Assembly: GCA_036499165.1 (NCBI GenBank)
Contig: DASYEE010000182.1
Coordinates: 1 to 64,000, forward strand
Direction: 5' to 3'
DNA from: Galbitalea sp036499165
GTDB lineage: Bacteria > Actinomycetota > Actinomycetes > Actinomycetales > Microbacteriaceae
DNA: 64,000 nucleotides
Made by a program: the position numbers and the translations under genes. Below, piece by piece: positions 42,894 through 51,531 of the stretch (its first letter is position 1; every line of letters starts with the position of its first letter). Below the pieces are notes generated by a model, which did not search any database, was not told where the DNA came from, and saw only the letters and a program-made list of their open reading frames with translations.

Positions 42894-43811
42894 CTATTTC
42901 GCGCGCGCGGCGAGAAAGTCCAGCACGTAGTCGAGGTAGTTCTGTTCGATGCGAGCCTGCGCAGCGTCGCGCGAAATGCTGCCCGCGAGGAGGTCAGACA
43001 GCGGATCCCACCAGATGGAGCGGCCGATTGCGAAACCGACGTATCCCGCGATCGGGGCTGCGACATCCAGCCAGTGGTCCAGGTCCTCTTTGCTGGCGTG
43101 ACGGCCGAGCACGATGCAGTCCGCTGTGCGGCCGCCGCGACGCGCGAGGTCGGCAACGGCCGCGGCATCCTCGGTCTTGTCCATGCCCTCGACCTTCCAG
43201 AGGGCCGGGTCCGCGCCGTTGTCCTGCAGGTATGCGATGGCCTGCAGAGTGAGCTTCGGACGCAGTTCGTCGTCGTAGCGAGCCTTGTCGCCGCCGACCG
43301 AGGCGAGCTGCTCATCGGTCGCCGGAACCAGCAGCTCGATGATCAGGTGCCTGCGCTTCGCGAGCGCCCAGGCCGATACCTCGGCGAGATGCTGCGCCTG
43401 CGCCAGGCGGTCGGCGCCCCCGAAGGACGGATTGTCGCGGATCAGGACCTTCGCGTGGTCCGTGCCGAACGACTCGGCATGCTGGCGCCAGTCGTCGCCG
43501 TATGCGAACTCGAAGAAGTCCTTGCCGCTCGCCTCGATCGGCATCGACAGGTTGATCAGCCCGCTTGATGCAGCCGCCAGCTGGGCAACCTCAGCCCCGT
43601 ACTCCTCGTCGACGAGGATCCCCGCCTGGGCGGCATCCGGAAGCCTGCTGGAGGCAGCAGCGACCAGCGCATCGTAGACCAGCCTCTTGTCCGCGCGAAT
43701 GCGGGCAGCCTCGGCGTCGGTCGGAGGCGCCGTCAGCTTGTACAGCTCCTTCTCGAGGCTGTCGCGGTGGTCGTCGGCGAGAATGAGCAGGGCGCGCTGC
43801 GAAGTATCCAT
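42894..43811 (-). CDS. DUF2090-domain aldolase-like protein
   Basis: 305 aa. LTAPPTDAEAARIRADKRLVYDAL, ILVDEEYGAEVAQLAA, INLSMPIEASGKDFFEFAYGDDW and HAKVLIRDNPS are the conserved blocks of the DUF2090 family (found alone or fused C-terminally to IolC, related to LacD-type aldolases). The barrel likely acts on a sugar phosphate. I use ATG 43811. Its own neighbours give no clue to the pathway. Confidence 0.83.
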   Translation of the reverse strand: MDTSQRALLILADDHRDSLEKELYKLTAPPTDAEAARIRADKRLVYDALVAAASSRLPDAAQAGILVDEEYGAEVAQLAAASSGLINLSMPIEASGKDFFEFAYGDDWRQHAESFGTDHAKVLIRDNPSFGGADRLAQAQHLAEVSAWALAKRRHLIIELLVPATDEQLASVGGDKARYDDELRPKLTLQAIAYLQDNGADPALWKVEGMDKTEDAAAVADLARRGGRTADCIVLGRHASKEDLDHWLDVAAPIAGYVGFAIGRSIWWDPLSDLLAGSISRDAAQARIEQNYLDYVLDFLAARAK

Positions 43812-43845
43812 CACGCTCCAGTCTTGCTCGCGCGAGCTGTGCGCG

Positions 43846-44541
43846 CTACCAGGGGATGATGCCGCCGCGATCCTCAAAGCGGCCGGTGGGGCCATCCTGG
43901 TCGATTGTTGCGAGGCGGACGATCGCGTCCGTCCCCTCCTCAACAGACTGCGTTCCGGAATTGCCGTTCAGGTCTGTGGCCGTGTAGCCGGGGTCGACGA
44001 CGTTCACTCGGAACTCCGGGAACGCCTTGGCGTATTGGAGTGTCAGCATCGTCAGGGCTGACTTCGATGAGCCGTAGCTCAGGCTCGGGAACCGCGACTC
44101 GATTCGATCGGGATCAGACACGATGCCGAACGATCCAAGCCCGCTCGCGACATTGACGATCACCGGGTTTTCAGACTCGCGAAGGAGCGGGAGCATTGCG
44201 TGAGTGACGCGCACGACGCCGAACACATTGGTGTCGTAGACCGTGCGGATCGCGTCGGCTGTGACATCCGCCGGGTTCACGCGCCCGCCCGTGATGCCGG
44301 CGTTGTTGATCAGGACGTCGAGCCTGCCGTCGCGACGCCGGATGTCTTCTGCCGCGGCATCCACGGAGGCGTCGTCTGTCACATCCAGCTGAACGAAGCG
44401 CACCCGCAGTGCCTCGGCCGCCGCTCGACCACGTGTACCGTCGCGCGCGCCGATGTAGACGCTGTGGCCCTCTTCCTTCAGCCTGCGGGCCGCCTCATAG
44501 CCCAGACCCTTGTTTCCACCGGTGATGAGAGTGATCGTCAT
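43846..44541 (-). CDS. Short-chain dehydrogenase/reductase
   Basis: 231 aa. Cofactor motif TGGNKGLG (7-14), NNAG (79-82), Ser133, Tyr156 and Lys160 (YGSSK). The Asn-Lys in the first motif resembles carbonyl reductase-like SDRs that use NADPH. Divergent from the acyltransferase gene at 44585, with 43 bp between. Substrate unknown. Confidence 0.92.
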   Translation of the reverse strand: MTITLITGGNKGLGYEAARRLKEEGHSVYIGARDGTRGRAAAEALRVRFVQLDVTDDASVDAAAEDIRRRDGRLDVLINNAGITGGRVNPADVTADAIRTVYDTNVFGVVRVTHAMLPLLRESENPVIVNVASGLGSFGIVSDPDRIESRFPSLSYGSSKSALTMLTLQYAKAFPEFRVNVVDPGYTATDLNGNSGTQSVEEGTDAIVRLATIDQDGPTGRFEDRGGIIPW

Positions 44542-44584
44542 GCGTCAACACTGCGCCAAAACTAACGAAAATTGAAACCGAGTC

Positions 44585-45907
44585 ATGGTTATAGTGACTT
44601 CCGTGACCGACGACGACCACCGAGCCCCCGCAGTGGCATCCACTCCTCCAGTCTCGCCATCGCTTTCCGGGCGCGACCTGACGGTTGACTTCGTGCGGGT
44701 GTTTTGCGTCTTGCTCGTCGTCGTGATCCATCTCCTCGAGGTCGGCATCGGCACATCAGCGACAGGTGCGATCACCGTCACCCGACCACTCGAACACGAA
44801 CCGTGGTTCAACGGGGTCACCTGGGCCGGCCAGATCATGCCGCTGTTCTTCGTCGTTGGCGGCTTCGCGAGCATGACATCGTGGCGGCGCCTGAAAAGCC
44901 GTGGCGGGGATCCGGCGGACTTCGTGCGCACCAGGGTGCTCCGGCTCGCACTCCCGACCCTCCCCCTGTTCGTGGTCTATGTCGTCGTGATCGGCGGCGC
45001 GCTCCTCGCGGGGGTCGACCCGGCATTCCTGCAGACGATCACGACCGGCGCGGGTTCGCCGCTCTGGTTCGTCGCGGCGTACACGCTCGTGCAGGCGCTC
45101 GTGCCGGTCATGGCAAGGCTGCACGAACGCGCGCCGAGGATGACGCTGCTCGCGCTCCTCGTCGTCGCGATCCTCGTCGACGTCGTGCGCTATTCCACGA
45201 ACCAGGGCAATTGGGGTCTCGCGAACCTCGCATTCATCTGGTTGTTCTGCCAGCAGCTCGGGTTCTGGTACGCAGACGGCTGGTTCGCCCGTCGCGCCTG
45301 GTGGCAGCTCGTGCTGATCGTGGCGGCCTGCTACGCGCTGCTGGAACCCCTCACCACGATCGGTCCGTACTCCCCCAACCTGCTGGTCGACCTGAACCCG
45401 CCGTGCCTCCCGCTCGCGGTGGTCGCCGTTGCCCAGGCCTGCGTTCTGCAGTTGCTCAAACCCGCCCTCGCGCGACTCATGGAGACCCGTGGCGCGCGTG
45501 CCGTTGTGTTCATCGCAGGCAGCCGCCTCATGACGATCTACCTGTGGCACCTGCCGCTGATCATCGCCCTGTCCGGTCTCGCCCTGGTCATCCCCGGCGC
45601 AACCCCGGAGCCCGGCAGCGCGGCCTGGTGGTGGACGCGGCCGCTGTTCTACGTGATCGTGCTCGCGGGCCTCTACGCCATCTCGTTTCCGCTGCGCTGG
45701 TTCGAGCAACCGAGGATGCTCCGACCGACTCCCCGCGCCGCGGTCGTCTTCGCCTGCGCCGTCCTCACGTTCATTCCGGCCTTCGCCGTCCTCGAGTGGT
45801 TCCTCGACTTCGACGACGCCGTACTCGGCGCGGTCTGCCTCACTATCGTGGCGATTTTGCTGAACCGTTCGCCCGTTCGGGCGCCGCTTGCAATGTCGGT
45901 GGAATAG
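44585..45907 (+). CDS. Acyltransferase-3 family membrane protein
   Basis: 440 aa, about ten membrane helices. The acyltransferase-3 hallmark is an N-terminal helix LTVDFVRVFCVLLVVVIHLLE with conserved Asp and His (VVIH), then FFVVGGFASMTSWRR (FFxVSGF in most members; here Gly replaces Ser). These enzymes move acyl groups to cell-surface sugars or lipids. ATG 44585 chosen; a GTG six codons on is an alternative. Confidence 0.9.
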   Translation: MVIVTSVTDDDHRAPAVASTPPVSPSLSGRDLTVDFVRVFCVLLVVVIHLLEVGIGTSATGAITVTRPLEHEPWFNGVTWAGQIMPLFFVVGGFASMTSWRRLKSRGGDPADFVRTRVLRLALPTLPLFVVYVVVIGGALLAGVDPAFLQTITTGAGSPLWFVAAYTLVQALVPVMARLHERAPRMTLLALLVVAILVDVVRYSTNQGNWGLANLAFIWLFCQQLGFWYADGWFARRAWWQLVLIVAACYALLEPLTTIGPYSPNLLVDLNPPCLPLAVVAVAQACVLQLLKPALARLMETRGARAVVFIAGSRLMTIYLWHLPLIIALSGLALVIPGATPEPGSAAWWWTRPLFYVIVLAGLYAISFPLRWFEQPRMLRPTPRAAVVFACAVLTFIPAFAVLEWFLDFDDAVLGAVCLTIVAILLNRSPVRAPLAMSVE

Positions 45908-45983
45908 AGAAGACTAAGAGAACGCTGTACCCTCTGCACACCGTTCGTGCACCCTCCACTTTCTTCGCTCCAGGGAGCTTGCT

Positions 45984-47453
45984 ATGTCCGATACCGCTGT
46001 CGTCGCGCCACCCTCCGACGCAGATCTTGCCGCAGAAGCGGCGCTGGGCGGGCGCAACCGCCTCGTAATCGGGCTGTTGATGGTCTCGACGTTCGTCGTC
46101 ATCCTCAACGAGACGATCATCGGCGTCGCCATTCCGAAGCTCATGACGGCGTTTTCGATCGACGCGAGCACCGCACAGTGGCTGTCGACGGCGTTCCTGC
46201 TGACGATGGCTGTCGTCATCCCGATCACGGGCTTCCTGCTCCAGCGCTTCAACACCCGACCAGTGTTTATTGCCGCCATGTCGTTCTTCAGCCTCGGTAC
46301 CCTCATCGCCGCCCTTGCTCCCGGGTTCGAGGTGCTCCTCGTCGCGCGCGTCGTACAGGCCTGCGGGACGGCGATCATGTTCCCGCTTCTCATCACCACG
46401 GTGATGACCCTCGTGCCGCCGGCAACGCGCGGCCGCACCATGGGCAACATCTCGATCGTGATCTCGGTCGCGCCCGCGATCGGCCCATCGATCTCCGGGC
46501 TCATCCTCAGCACCTTCACGTGGCCGTTCATGTTCTACCTGGTGCTGCCGATCGCCGTCGCCTCCCTCATTGTCGGCGCGGTCAAGATGAAGAACGTCAC
46601 GACGCCGAAGCACACTCGGTTCAGCGTGCCGTCGGTCATCCTGTCGGCCATCGGCTTCGGTGGGCTGGTCTACGGCATTAGCAACCTCGGCACGGCGACC
46701 CCGTCCGACATCCTCTACATCGGCTGGCTGCCGCTGGCCATCGGCGTTGTTGCGCTCGCGATCTTCGTCACGCTGCAGCTGCGGCTGCAGAAGAGCGACG
46801 CCGCGTTGCTCGACCTGCGCACGTTCAGGGCGCCGTCCTTCACGTTCTCGATCACGATGCTCGTGCTGAGCATGATGGCATTCTTCGGCACGATCATCGT
46901 GCTACCGATCTACCTGCAGTCTGTGCTGCACATCTCCGTGCTGCAGACCGGCCTGTTGCTGCTCCCGGGCGGGCTGCTCATGGGCTTCCTCGCTCCGTTC
47001 GTCGGTCGCTTCTACGACCGCCACGGACCGACGGGACTGCTGACCATCGGCGCTGTGATCACGAGCGCGACCTTCTGGTGCATGACGCTGATCACCGCGC
47101 ACACCTCGGTGTGGTGGATCTTCGTGGCCTACCTGGCGCTCAGCGTCGGCCTGGCGCTGCTGTTCACGCCACTGTTCACCGCGTCCCTCGGGTCGCTGCC
47201 CGAGTCGTTGTACTCACACGGCAGCGCCATCGTCGGCACCGTCCAGCAGGTAGCGGGCGCGGCGGGCACGGCACTCCTCGTGACGATCCTCTCGTCGGCC
47301 GAGGCCCGGCTCTCGCTGCAGGGTGCTTCACTGACAGACGCGACGGCGGGCGGCATCCACGCTGCGTTCCTCGGCGCTGCCATCATCTCGGTGCTCGCCA
47401 TTCCTGCCGCGTTCCTCATCCGTCGCGCCCCCAGCGACGCCCCGAGCCACTGA
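45984..47453 (+). CDS. DHA2-type MFS multidrug exporter (EmrB/QacA)
   Basis: 489 aa with about 14 membrane helices. FVVILNETIIGVAIPKLMTAF (the VILDxTIVNVALP motif) and QWLSTAFLLTMAVVIPITGFLLQRF are DHA2 signatures; LLPGGLLMGFLAPFVGRFYDRHG occurs later. It exports drugs or lipophilic compounds using the proton gradient. The gene follows the acyltransferase by 76 bp and could be co-transcribed. ATG 45984 preceded by CCAGGGAGC. Confidence 0.94.
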   Translation: MSDTAVVAPPSDADLAAEAALGGRNRLVIGLLMVSTFVVILNETIIGVAIPKLMTAFSIDASTAQWLSTAFLLTMAVVIPITGFLLQRFNTRPVFIAAMSFFSLGTLIAALAPGFEVLLVARVVQACGTAIMFPLLITTVMTLVPPATRGRTMGNISIVISVAPAIGPSISGLILSTFTWPFMFYLVLPIAVASLIVGAVKMKNVTTPKHTRFSVPSVILSAIGFGGLVYGISNLGTATPSDILYIGWLPLAIGVVALAIFVTLQLRLQKSDAALLDLRTFRAPSFTFSITMLVLSMMAFFGTIIVLPIYLQSVLHISVLQTGLLLLPGGLLMGFLAPFVGRFYDRHGPTGLLTIGAVITSATFWCMTLITAHTSVWWIFVAYLALSVGLALLFTPLFTASLGSLPESLYSHGSAIVGTVQQVAGAAGTALLVTILSSAEARLSLQGASLTDATAGGIHAAFLGAAIISVLAIPAAFLIRRAPSDAPSH

Positions 47454-47476
47454 CCGTTCCGTCAGTTGCCGGCCAG

Positions 47477-47794
47477 TTAGCGAAGCGCCCTGGCGATCTT
47501 CGATAGCGCCCAGCCCGCGGTAGCAATCAGCGGGATCGCCACGGTGACGAGCACGATCAGGTTCGGCTGGAAGGTGAGTGTCTCACCGCGCCGCACATAC
47601 GCGCCGACGGGGATAGCTGATCCGCCGCCGCCTCCTCCGCCGTTGTCGTCCTGGTCACCCCCTCCTCCGAAGCCGTAGGTCACGATCGCGACGGGAACAA
47701 GTTCTTCGCCGTCGATCTCGATCTTGTCCCCGTACGCCAGCGCGACGCCGCGCGACGGGACCGTGTCTGCAAGTCGTTCGATCAGGGATGCCAT
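47477..47794 (-). CDS. GerW/YtfJ-family protein with Gly-rich insert
   Basis: 105 aa. ASLIERLADTVPSRGVALAYGDKIEIDGEELVPVAIVTYGFGGG resembles the GerW (YtfJ) domain, first described in spore formers. A Gly/Asp/Asn-rich stretch follows, then GSAIPVGAYVRRGETLTFQPN and a C-terminal membrane helix (LIVLVTVAIPLIATAGWALSKIA). ATG 47794 with GGATGAAGG upstream. Function in non-sporulating actinobacteria is unknown. Confidence 0.8.
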   Translation of the reverse strand: MASLIERLADTVPSRGVALAYGDKIEIDGEELVPVAIVTYGFGGGGDQDDNGGGGGGGSAIPVGAYVRRGETLTFQPNLIVLVTVAIPLIATAGWALSKIARALR

Positions 47795-47840
47795 GCCTTC
47801 ATCCTCGCGCACGGTCGCCGCGCGGGGAAGGATGGATGTC

Positions 47841-48302
47841 ATGGCACCCGTCCGCAGCGCAGGCATCCTCCTCTGGCGACGGGGCGATTCGGGCCTCGAG
47901 GTGTTCATCGCCCACATGGGTGGCCCCTTCTGGTCGAAGAAGGATGCCGCGGCGTGGTCGCTCCCGAAGGGCGAATTCCTCGAGACAGAGGACGAACTAG
48001 CCGCGGCCAAGCGCGAATTCCTCGAAGAGATCGGAGTCGCCTCCCCCGCGCTCGAGTACACGCGGCTCGGCGAATTTCGCCAGTCATCCGGCAAGATCGT
48101 TGTGGCCTTCGCGGCGGAGTCCGACCTCGAGGTCGACCGCGCCGTCAGCAACACGTTCAGTGTCGAGTGGCCACCGCGCTCTGGTCGCCTGCAGGAGTTT
48201 CCCGAGATCGACGACGCCCGCTGGTTCGCCGTGCCGGAGGCCCGCACCCGCCTCGTGAAGGGCCAGGTGCCCATCCTGGACGCCCTGCTGGCGCACCTCT
48301 AA
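47841..48302 (+). CDS. NUDIX hydrolase
   Basis: 153 aa. The NUDIX box G-x5-E-x7-REFLEEIGV is intact (GEFLETEDELAAAKREFLEE). N-terminal RSAGILLWRRGDSGLEVFIAHMGGPFWSKKDAAAWSLPKG is the common pattern of the PPase/diadenosine-like subgroup (MutT/NudA-like, bis(5'-nucleosyl)-tetraphosphatase similar). ATG 47841 is chosen because GGGGAAGG sits at a good distance; one at 47832 is too close. Divergent from the GerW-like gene. Confidence 0.9.
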   Translation: MAPVRSAGILLWRRGDSGLEVFIAHMGGPFWSKKDAAAWSLPKGEFLETEDELAAAKREFLEEIGVASPALEYTRLGEFRQSSGKIVVAFAAESDLEVDRAVSNTFSVEWPPRSGRLQEFPEIDDARWFAVPEARTRLVKGQVPILDALLAHL

Positions 48303-48319
48303 CCTGCCCAGCAAAATGA

Positions 48320-48372
48320 GCCAATACGGACGATCTGTACCTGCCACGGCAGGCCATCTTGTCTGTATTGGC
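48320..48372. repeat. Imperfect palindrome between convergent NUDIX and aldo/keto reductase genes
   Basis: GCCAATACGGAC (48320-48331) pairs with GTCTGTATTGGC (48361-48372), 11 of 12, and CCTGCC with GGCAGG near the tip, with a 2-nt loop and one bulge. Total span 53 bp. No T-tract follows on either strand. It may be a two-way terminator or a REP-like element. Confidence 0.6.
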
Positions 48373-48392
48373 CCAGATTGGTAAGAGAGCGC

Positions 48393-49229
48393 TTAGCTCG
48401 GAATCCAGTTGAACTCGTCGGGGTTCGGGCCGGTGCGCTCGTTCTTGTTGAGTGCGGTGATGGCCGCGAGATCCTCGCTGGTGAGCTCGAAGTCGAAGAG
48501 CTCGAAGTTCTCGACGACACGGCTGTGCGTGACCGACTTCGGGAACACGATGTCGCCCCGCTGGATGTGCCAGCGCAGGGTGACCTGCGCCGTCGACTTT
48601 CCGACGCGCTCGGCGATCGCCTGGATGACCGGGTCGCCCAGCACTCCACCCTGGGCGATCGGAAACCACGCCTCGTTACGGATGTCGTTGTCGAAGTCGA
48701 AACCGCGGACGTCATCCTGTGTCAGGTACGGGTGGATCTCGATCTGGTTGACCGCCGGAACGGTATCGGTCTGGTCGAGCAGCCGACGAATGTGGTCTGG
48801 CTGGAAATTGGAGACACCGATCGCTCGCACCCGACCGCTCGCCTTGATCTCCTCCATCGCCTTCCAGGTGTCGACGTAGTCGCCGACGGCCGGCAGCGGC
48901 CAGTGGATGAGGAACAGGTCGAGATAGTCGAAGCCGAGCGCCTCGAGGGTGCGATCGAACGCCGCGAGCGCCGCATCCCGCTCGTGGAAGCCATTGTTCA
49001 GTTTGCTGGTGACGAACACCTCTTCGCGCTTCAGCCCGGATTCACGCACCGCCTCGCCGACGCCCTGCTCGTTGCCGTACATCTCGGCAGTGTCGATGTG
49101 CCGGTAGCCGACCTCGAGGGCGTCGAGTGTCGCAGCACGAGTGTCGGCCGGCGGAATCTGGAAGACGCCGAACCCCAGCTGGGGAATCTCGACGCCGTTG
49201 TTCAGGGTGAGGTTGGGGATGGAAGCCAT
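48393..49229 (-). CDS. Aldo/keto reductase (2,5-diketo-D-gluconate reductase type)
   Basis: 278 aa. Catalytic residues Asp46 (HIDTAE), Tyr51 (MYGNE), Lys76 (VTSKLNN) and His109 (FLIHWPLP). The start MASIPNLTLNNGVEIPQLGFGVFQ and the end PKSVTHSRVVENFELFDFELTSED are standard for the DkgA/AKR5 group that reduces 2,5-diketo-D-gluconate and varied aldehydes with NADPH. Probably monocistronic. Confidence 0.94.
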   Translation of the reverse strand: MASIPNLTLNNGVEIPQLGFGVFQIPPADTRAATLDALEVGYRHIDTAEMYGNEQGVGEAVRESGLKREEVFVTSKLNNGFHERDAALAAFDRTLEALGFDYLDLFLIHWPLPAVGDYVDTWKAMEEIKASGRVRAIGVSNFQPDHIRRLLDQTDTVPAVNQIEIHPYLTQDDVRGFDFDNDIRNEAWFPIAQGGVLGDPVIQAIAERVGKSTAQVTLRWHIQRGDIVFPKSVTHSRVVENFELFDFELTSEDLAAITALNKNERTGPNPDEFNWIPS

Positions 49230-49300
49230 GCCTCAACGCTACTGCGCCTGAGCGCTCACCGAATGCCCCTGCAGCCCACCCACGGCACTAGCGTTGTCTC

Positions 49301-50257
49301 GTGACCGATTCCCTCCCGCGCTCGACCGCAGCCGAAGCCGGCATCTCCCAGGCAGCGATTGACGCGTTCGAGAACGCGCTCGAGCAGCTCGATTCCATCC
49401 ACAGCTACATGGTGCTGAAGGGCGGAGCCGTGATCGGCGAGCGGTGGTGGGCGCCGGCAGGTCCAGAAGTGCCGCACGTCATGTGGTCGGTGAGCAAGAG
49501 CTTCACCTCGACGGCCGTCGGCATCCTCATCGACGCCGGCAGCCTGACGCTCGACACGAAGATCGTCGACCTGTTCGCGGATGTCGTGCCAGCGGAGCCG
49601 GGCGAGTGGCTATCGCAGCTGAGCGTGCGGCATCTCCTCACGATGACCACCGGCCATGATGACGAGTCGCTGCCGACCGCCGACCGCGAGGGCGACGTCG
49701 ACTGGGTCGGGCACATCCTCGACCAGCCGCTCGTCTACGAACCGGGCACCCACTTCCAGTACAACAGCGGCGCGAGCTATCTGCTCTCTGCGATCGTGCA
49801 GCGGCTGACCGGCGCGACACTTCTCGACTTCTTGCAACCGCGACTGTTCGCTCCGATCGGCATCGAGGCCCCCACCTGGGAGCTGAGCCCGCAAGGCATC
49901 AGCGTCGGCGGCTGGGGCCTCAGCCTGCGAACCGAAGACCTCGCGAAGTTCGGCCAGCTCTACCTGCAGCGCGGCGTGTGGAACGGCGCACAGGTCATCC
50001 CAGAGGAGTGGACATACGCCGCGACCTCCTGGCAGGTGCCGAACGGTGACCCGACCGAGCCGGACGACTGGACGCAGGGCTATGGCTACCAGTTCTGGGT
50101 GTGCCGCCATGGCGCCTTCCGCGGCGACGGCAAGGATGGCCAGCTCATCGTCGTGCTGCCGGAGCAGGATGCCGTGGTCTCGATGACCGCAAAGATTTTC
50201 GATATGCAGGAAGAGCTCGACGAGATCTGGCGCCATCTGCTCCCAGCGCTCAGCTAG
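49301..50257 (+). CDS. Class C beta-lactamase-type serine hydrolase
   Basis: 318 aa. The catalytic SxxK motif is Ser63-Val-Ser-Lys66 (MWSVSKSFTS) and the second motif is Tyr154-Asn-Ser (FQYNSGASY). No signal peptide is seen, so it is more like a cytoplasmic esterase or D-peptidase than a drug-resistance beta-lactamase. GTG start at 49301. Its stop TAG shares CTAG with the stop of the convergent winged-helix gene. Confidence 0.9.
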   Translation: MTDSLPRSTAAEAGISQAAIDAFENALEQLDSIHSYMVLKGGAVIGERWWAPAGPEVPHVMWSVSKSFTSTAVGILIDAGSLTLDTKIVDLFADVVPAEPGEWLSQLSVRHLLTMTTGHDDESLPTADREGDVDWVGHILDQPLVYEPGTHFQYNSGASYLLSAIVQRLTGATLLDFLQPRLFAPIGIEAPTWELSPQGISVGGWGLSLRTEDLAKFGQLYLQRGVWNGAQVIPEEWTYAATSWQVPNGDPTEPDDWTQGYGYQFWVCRHGAFRGDGKDGQLIVVLPEQDAVVSMTAKIFDMQEELDEIWRHLLPALS

Positions 50258-51336
50258 CCGGTCACGAACTCCGCATAGCGCTTCGCCGCCCGCGCAACGC
50301 CCCTCTCGAGCGCAGCACTCGGCGCCTCGAAGTACTCTGGCTCGATCTCGCCTGTCCTCGACCTGGCGGCCCTGCGCCAGGTGCCGACAATTCGCCCCTT
50401 GGCAACGATTGTCGGAAGGAAGATGCCATTGCTGCCCGGTACGATCCGCTCTGCATGGGCCGCGGCGAGGGGCAGCGAACGATCCTGGTATGCGAGCAGG
50501 TATTCGTCGAAACCCGGAAGCAGGTGGATGCCTGAGCCGGTCGTCGAGGCATGCGCGGCATCCCACTCGTGAGCGGAGGCGAAGTACTCGTCTCCGCCGA
50601 ACGACAGCGAAACGAGCTCATCGCCAGCGAGGATGACACCGGCTCGTGCGTCGGCCAGCGTGAGCTTCGACCACCAGGCAAAATCGCGCACCGTTGCGAG
50701 CCCGTGGCTCGCGAAATACCGCAGCACGAACTCCCGCAGCGACTCCTCTCTGTCGAGCACGCGCCGATTGCTGATCCACTCCTCCACCAGGACGAGTGCC
50801 TGCTGCGTTCCCGCCGGAGGGCCCCAACAGAGGATCTGCCGCTGGCTGAGGTAGAAGATCACGTGGTAACCGCGCTGGCCCTCGGGCGAAATGCCATTGG
50901 CGTCCAGCAGCTTCATGAAGTCGTCGCGCGAGAGCGCGTTACCCCCAGAAAGTGCGTCGATCGCCACCCGCTCGGCGCGCGCGAGGATGGCTTCATCGAG
51001 GCCGAGCCCGCGGAAGCGAGTGCTCGCCGACTGCAGCATCCTCGCGGCGGTGAGGTCGAGCATCCAGCCGAGGTCTTCCGCAGCGACGAAGTGCAGCGTG
51101 CCTCGCATCGGCAGGGTCCGCACGACCCCGCCGGACGCGAGCGAAGCGAGGATGTCCGACCGCGTCGCGCCCGCCGTACGCAACCCGATCGCCCAGAGCG
51201 CCTGCGCGAAATCCTGTGCCTGCATCGCCAGCGAGTGCCGAACCGTGTCTGCGACTGTGCCTCGCCCGATCGGATCGATGCGCCCGGACCACTGCCGGGA
51301 TCGCAGCACGTCTCGAGCAGTAACGGCGATCGTCAT
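50254..51336 (-). CDS. Winged-helix DNA-binding protein (HTH_42/YcaQ-like)
   Basis: 360 aa. AMQAQDFAQALWAIGLRT, VVRTLPMRGTLHFVAAEDLGWML, and the later LREFVLRYFASHGLATVRDFAWWSKLTLADAR followed by LLPGFDEYLLAYQDR are the conserved blocks of the HTH_42 family. The E. coli relative YcaQ is a DNA glycosylase for interstrand crosslinks, so a DNA-repair role is plausible; Gln/Gln motifs near the N-terminus (AMQAQD) fit the catalytic QxQ of this family. ATG 51336 chosen. Confidence 0.88.
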   Translation of the reverse strand: MTIAVTARDVLRSRQWSGRIDPIGRGTVADTVRHSLAMQAQDFAQALWAIGLRTAGATRSDILASLASGGVVRTLPMRGTLHFVAAEDLGWMLDLTAARMLQSASTRFRGLGLDEAILARAERVAIDALSGGNALSRDDFMKLLDANGISPEGQRGYHVIFYLSQRQILCWGPPAGTQQALVLVEEWISNRRVLDREESLREFVLRYFASHGLATVRDFAWWSKLTLADARAGVILAGDELVSLSFGGDEYFASAHEWDAAHASTTGSGIHLLPGFDEYLLAYQDRSLPLAAAHAERIVPGSNGIFLPTIVAKGRIVGTWRRAARSRTGEIEPEYFEAPSAALERGVARAAKRYAEFVTG

Positions 51337-51417
51337 CCGGCCAGTATGCCGGTGACCCCTGACACTTCGGTGCCTCGATCGCACCGTGTTCGCCGTGCGA
51401 GAACCAGGCGGTTTTCG

Positions 51418-51444
51418 TTAGCACTCACGCGTGCAGAGTGCTAA
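51418..51444. promoter_or_regulatory. CIRCE element (HrcA operator) before hsp20
   Basis: TTAGCACTC-N9-GAGTGCTAA, an exact match to the CIRCE consensus with the standard 9-base spacer. It lies 88 bp before the Hsp20 start codon and just upstream of the promoter. CIRCE is bound by the HrcA heat-shock repressor. Confidence 0.95.
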
Positions 51445-51454
51445 ATTTGTTCAT

Positions 51455-51475
51455 GTTGAGTCATACCGACTCAAC
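51455..51475. promoter_or_regulatory. HAIR-type element (HspR operator) overlapping the hsp20 promoter
   Basis: GTTGAGT-N7-ACTCAAC matches the HAIR consensus CTTGAGT-N7-ACTCAAG except for the outermost base pair. TTGAGT (51456-51461) and TAGAAT (51478-51483), 16 bp apart, form a likely promoter that the site covers. It lies ten bases after CIRCE. Confidence 0.85.
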
Positions 51476-51531
51476 TTTAGAATCTTAGCGTGACACTGCC
51501 GGTCGGCAGGCCACCCGAAGGAGCCAAAGAA

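Noticed and set aside
44704..46068. 454-codon plus-strand frame overlapping the acyltransferase gene in another phase
   Set aside because: Arg/Pro-rich shadow; the acyltransferase frame has membrane helices and family motifs.
49301..50257. Beta-lactamase conferring antibiotic resistance
   Set aside because: SxxK motif is present but no signal peptide is seen; more likely an intracellular serine hydrolase.
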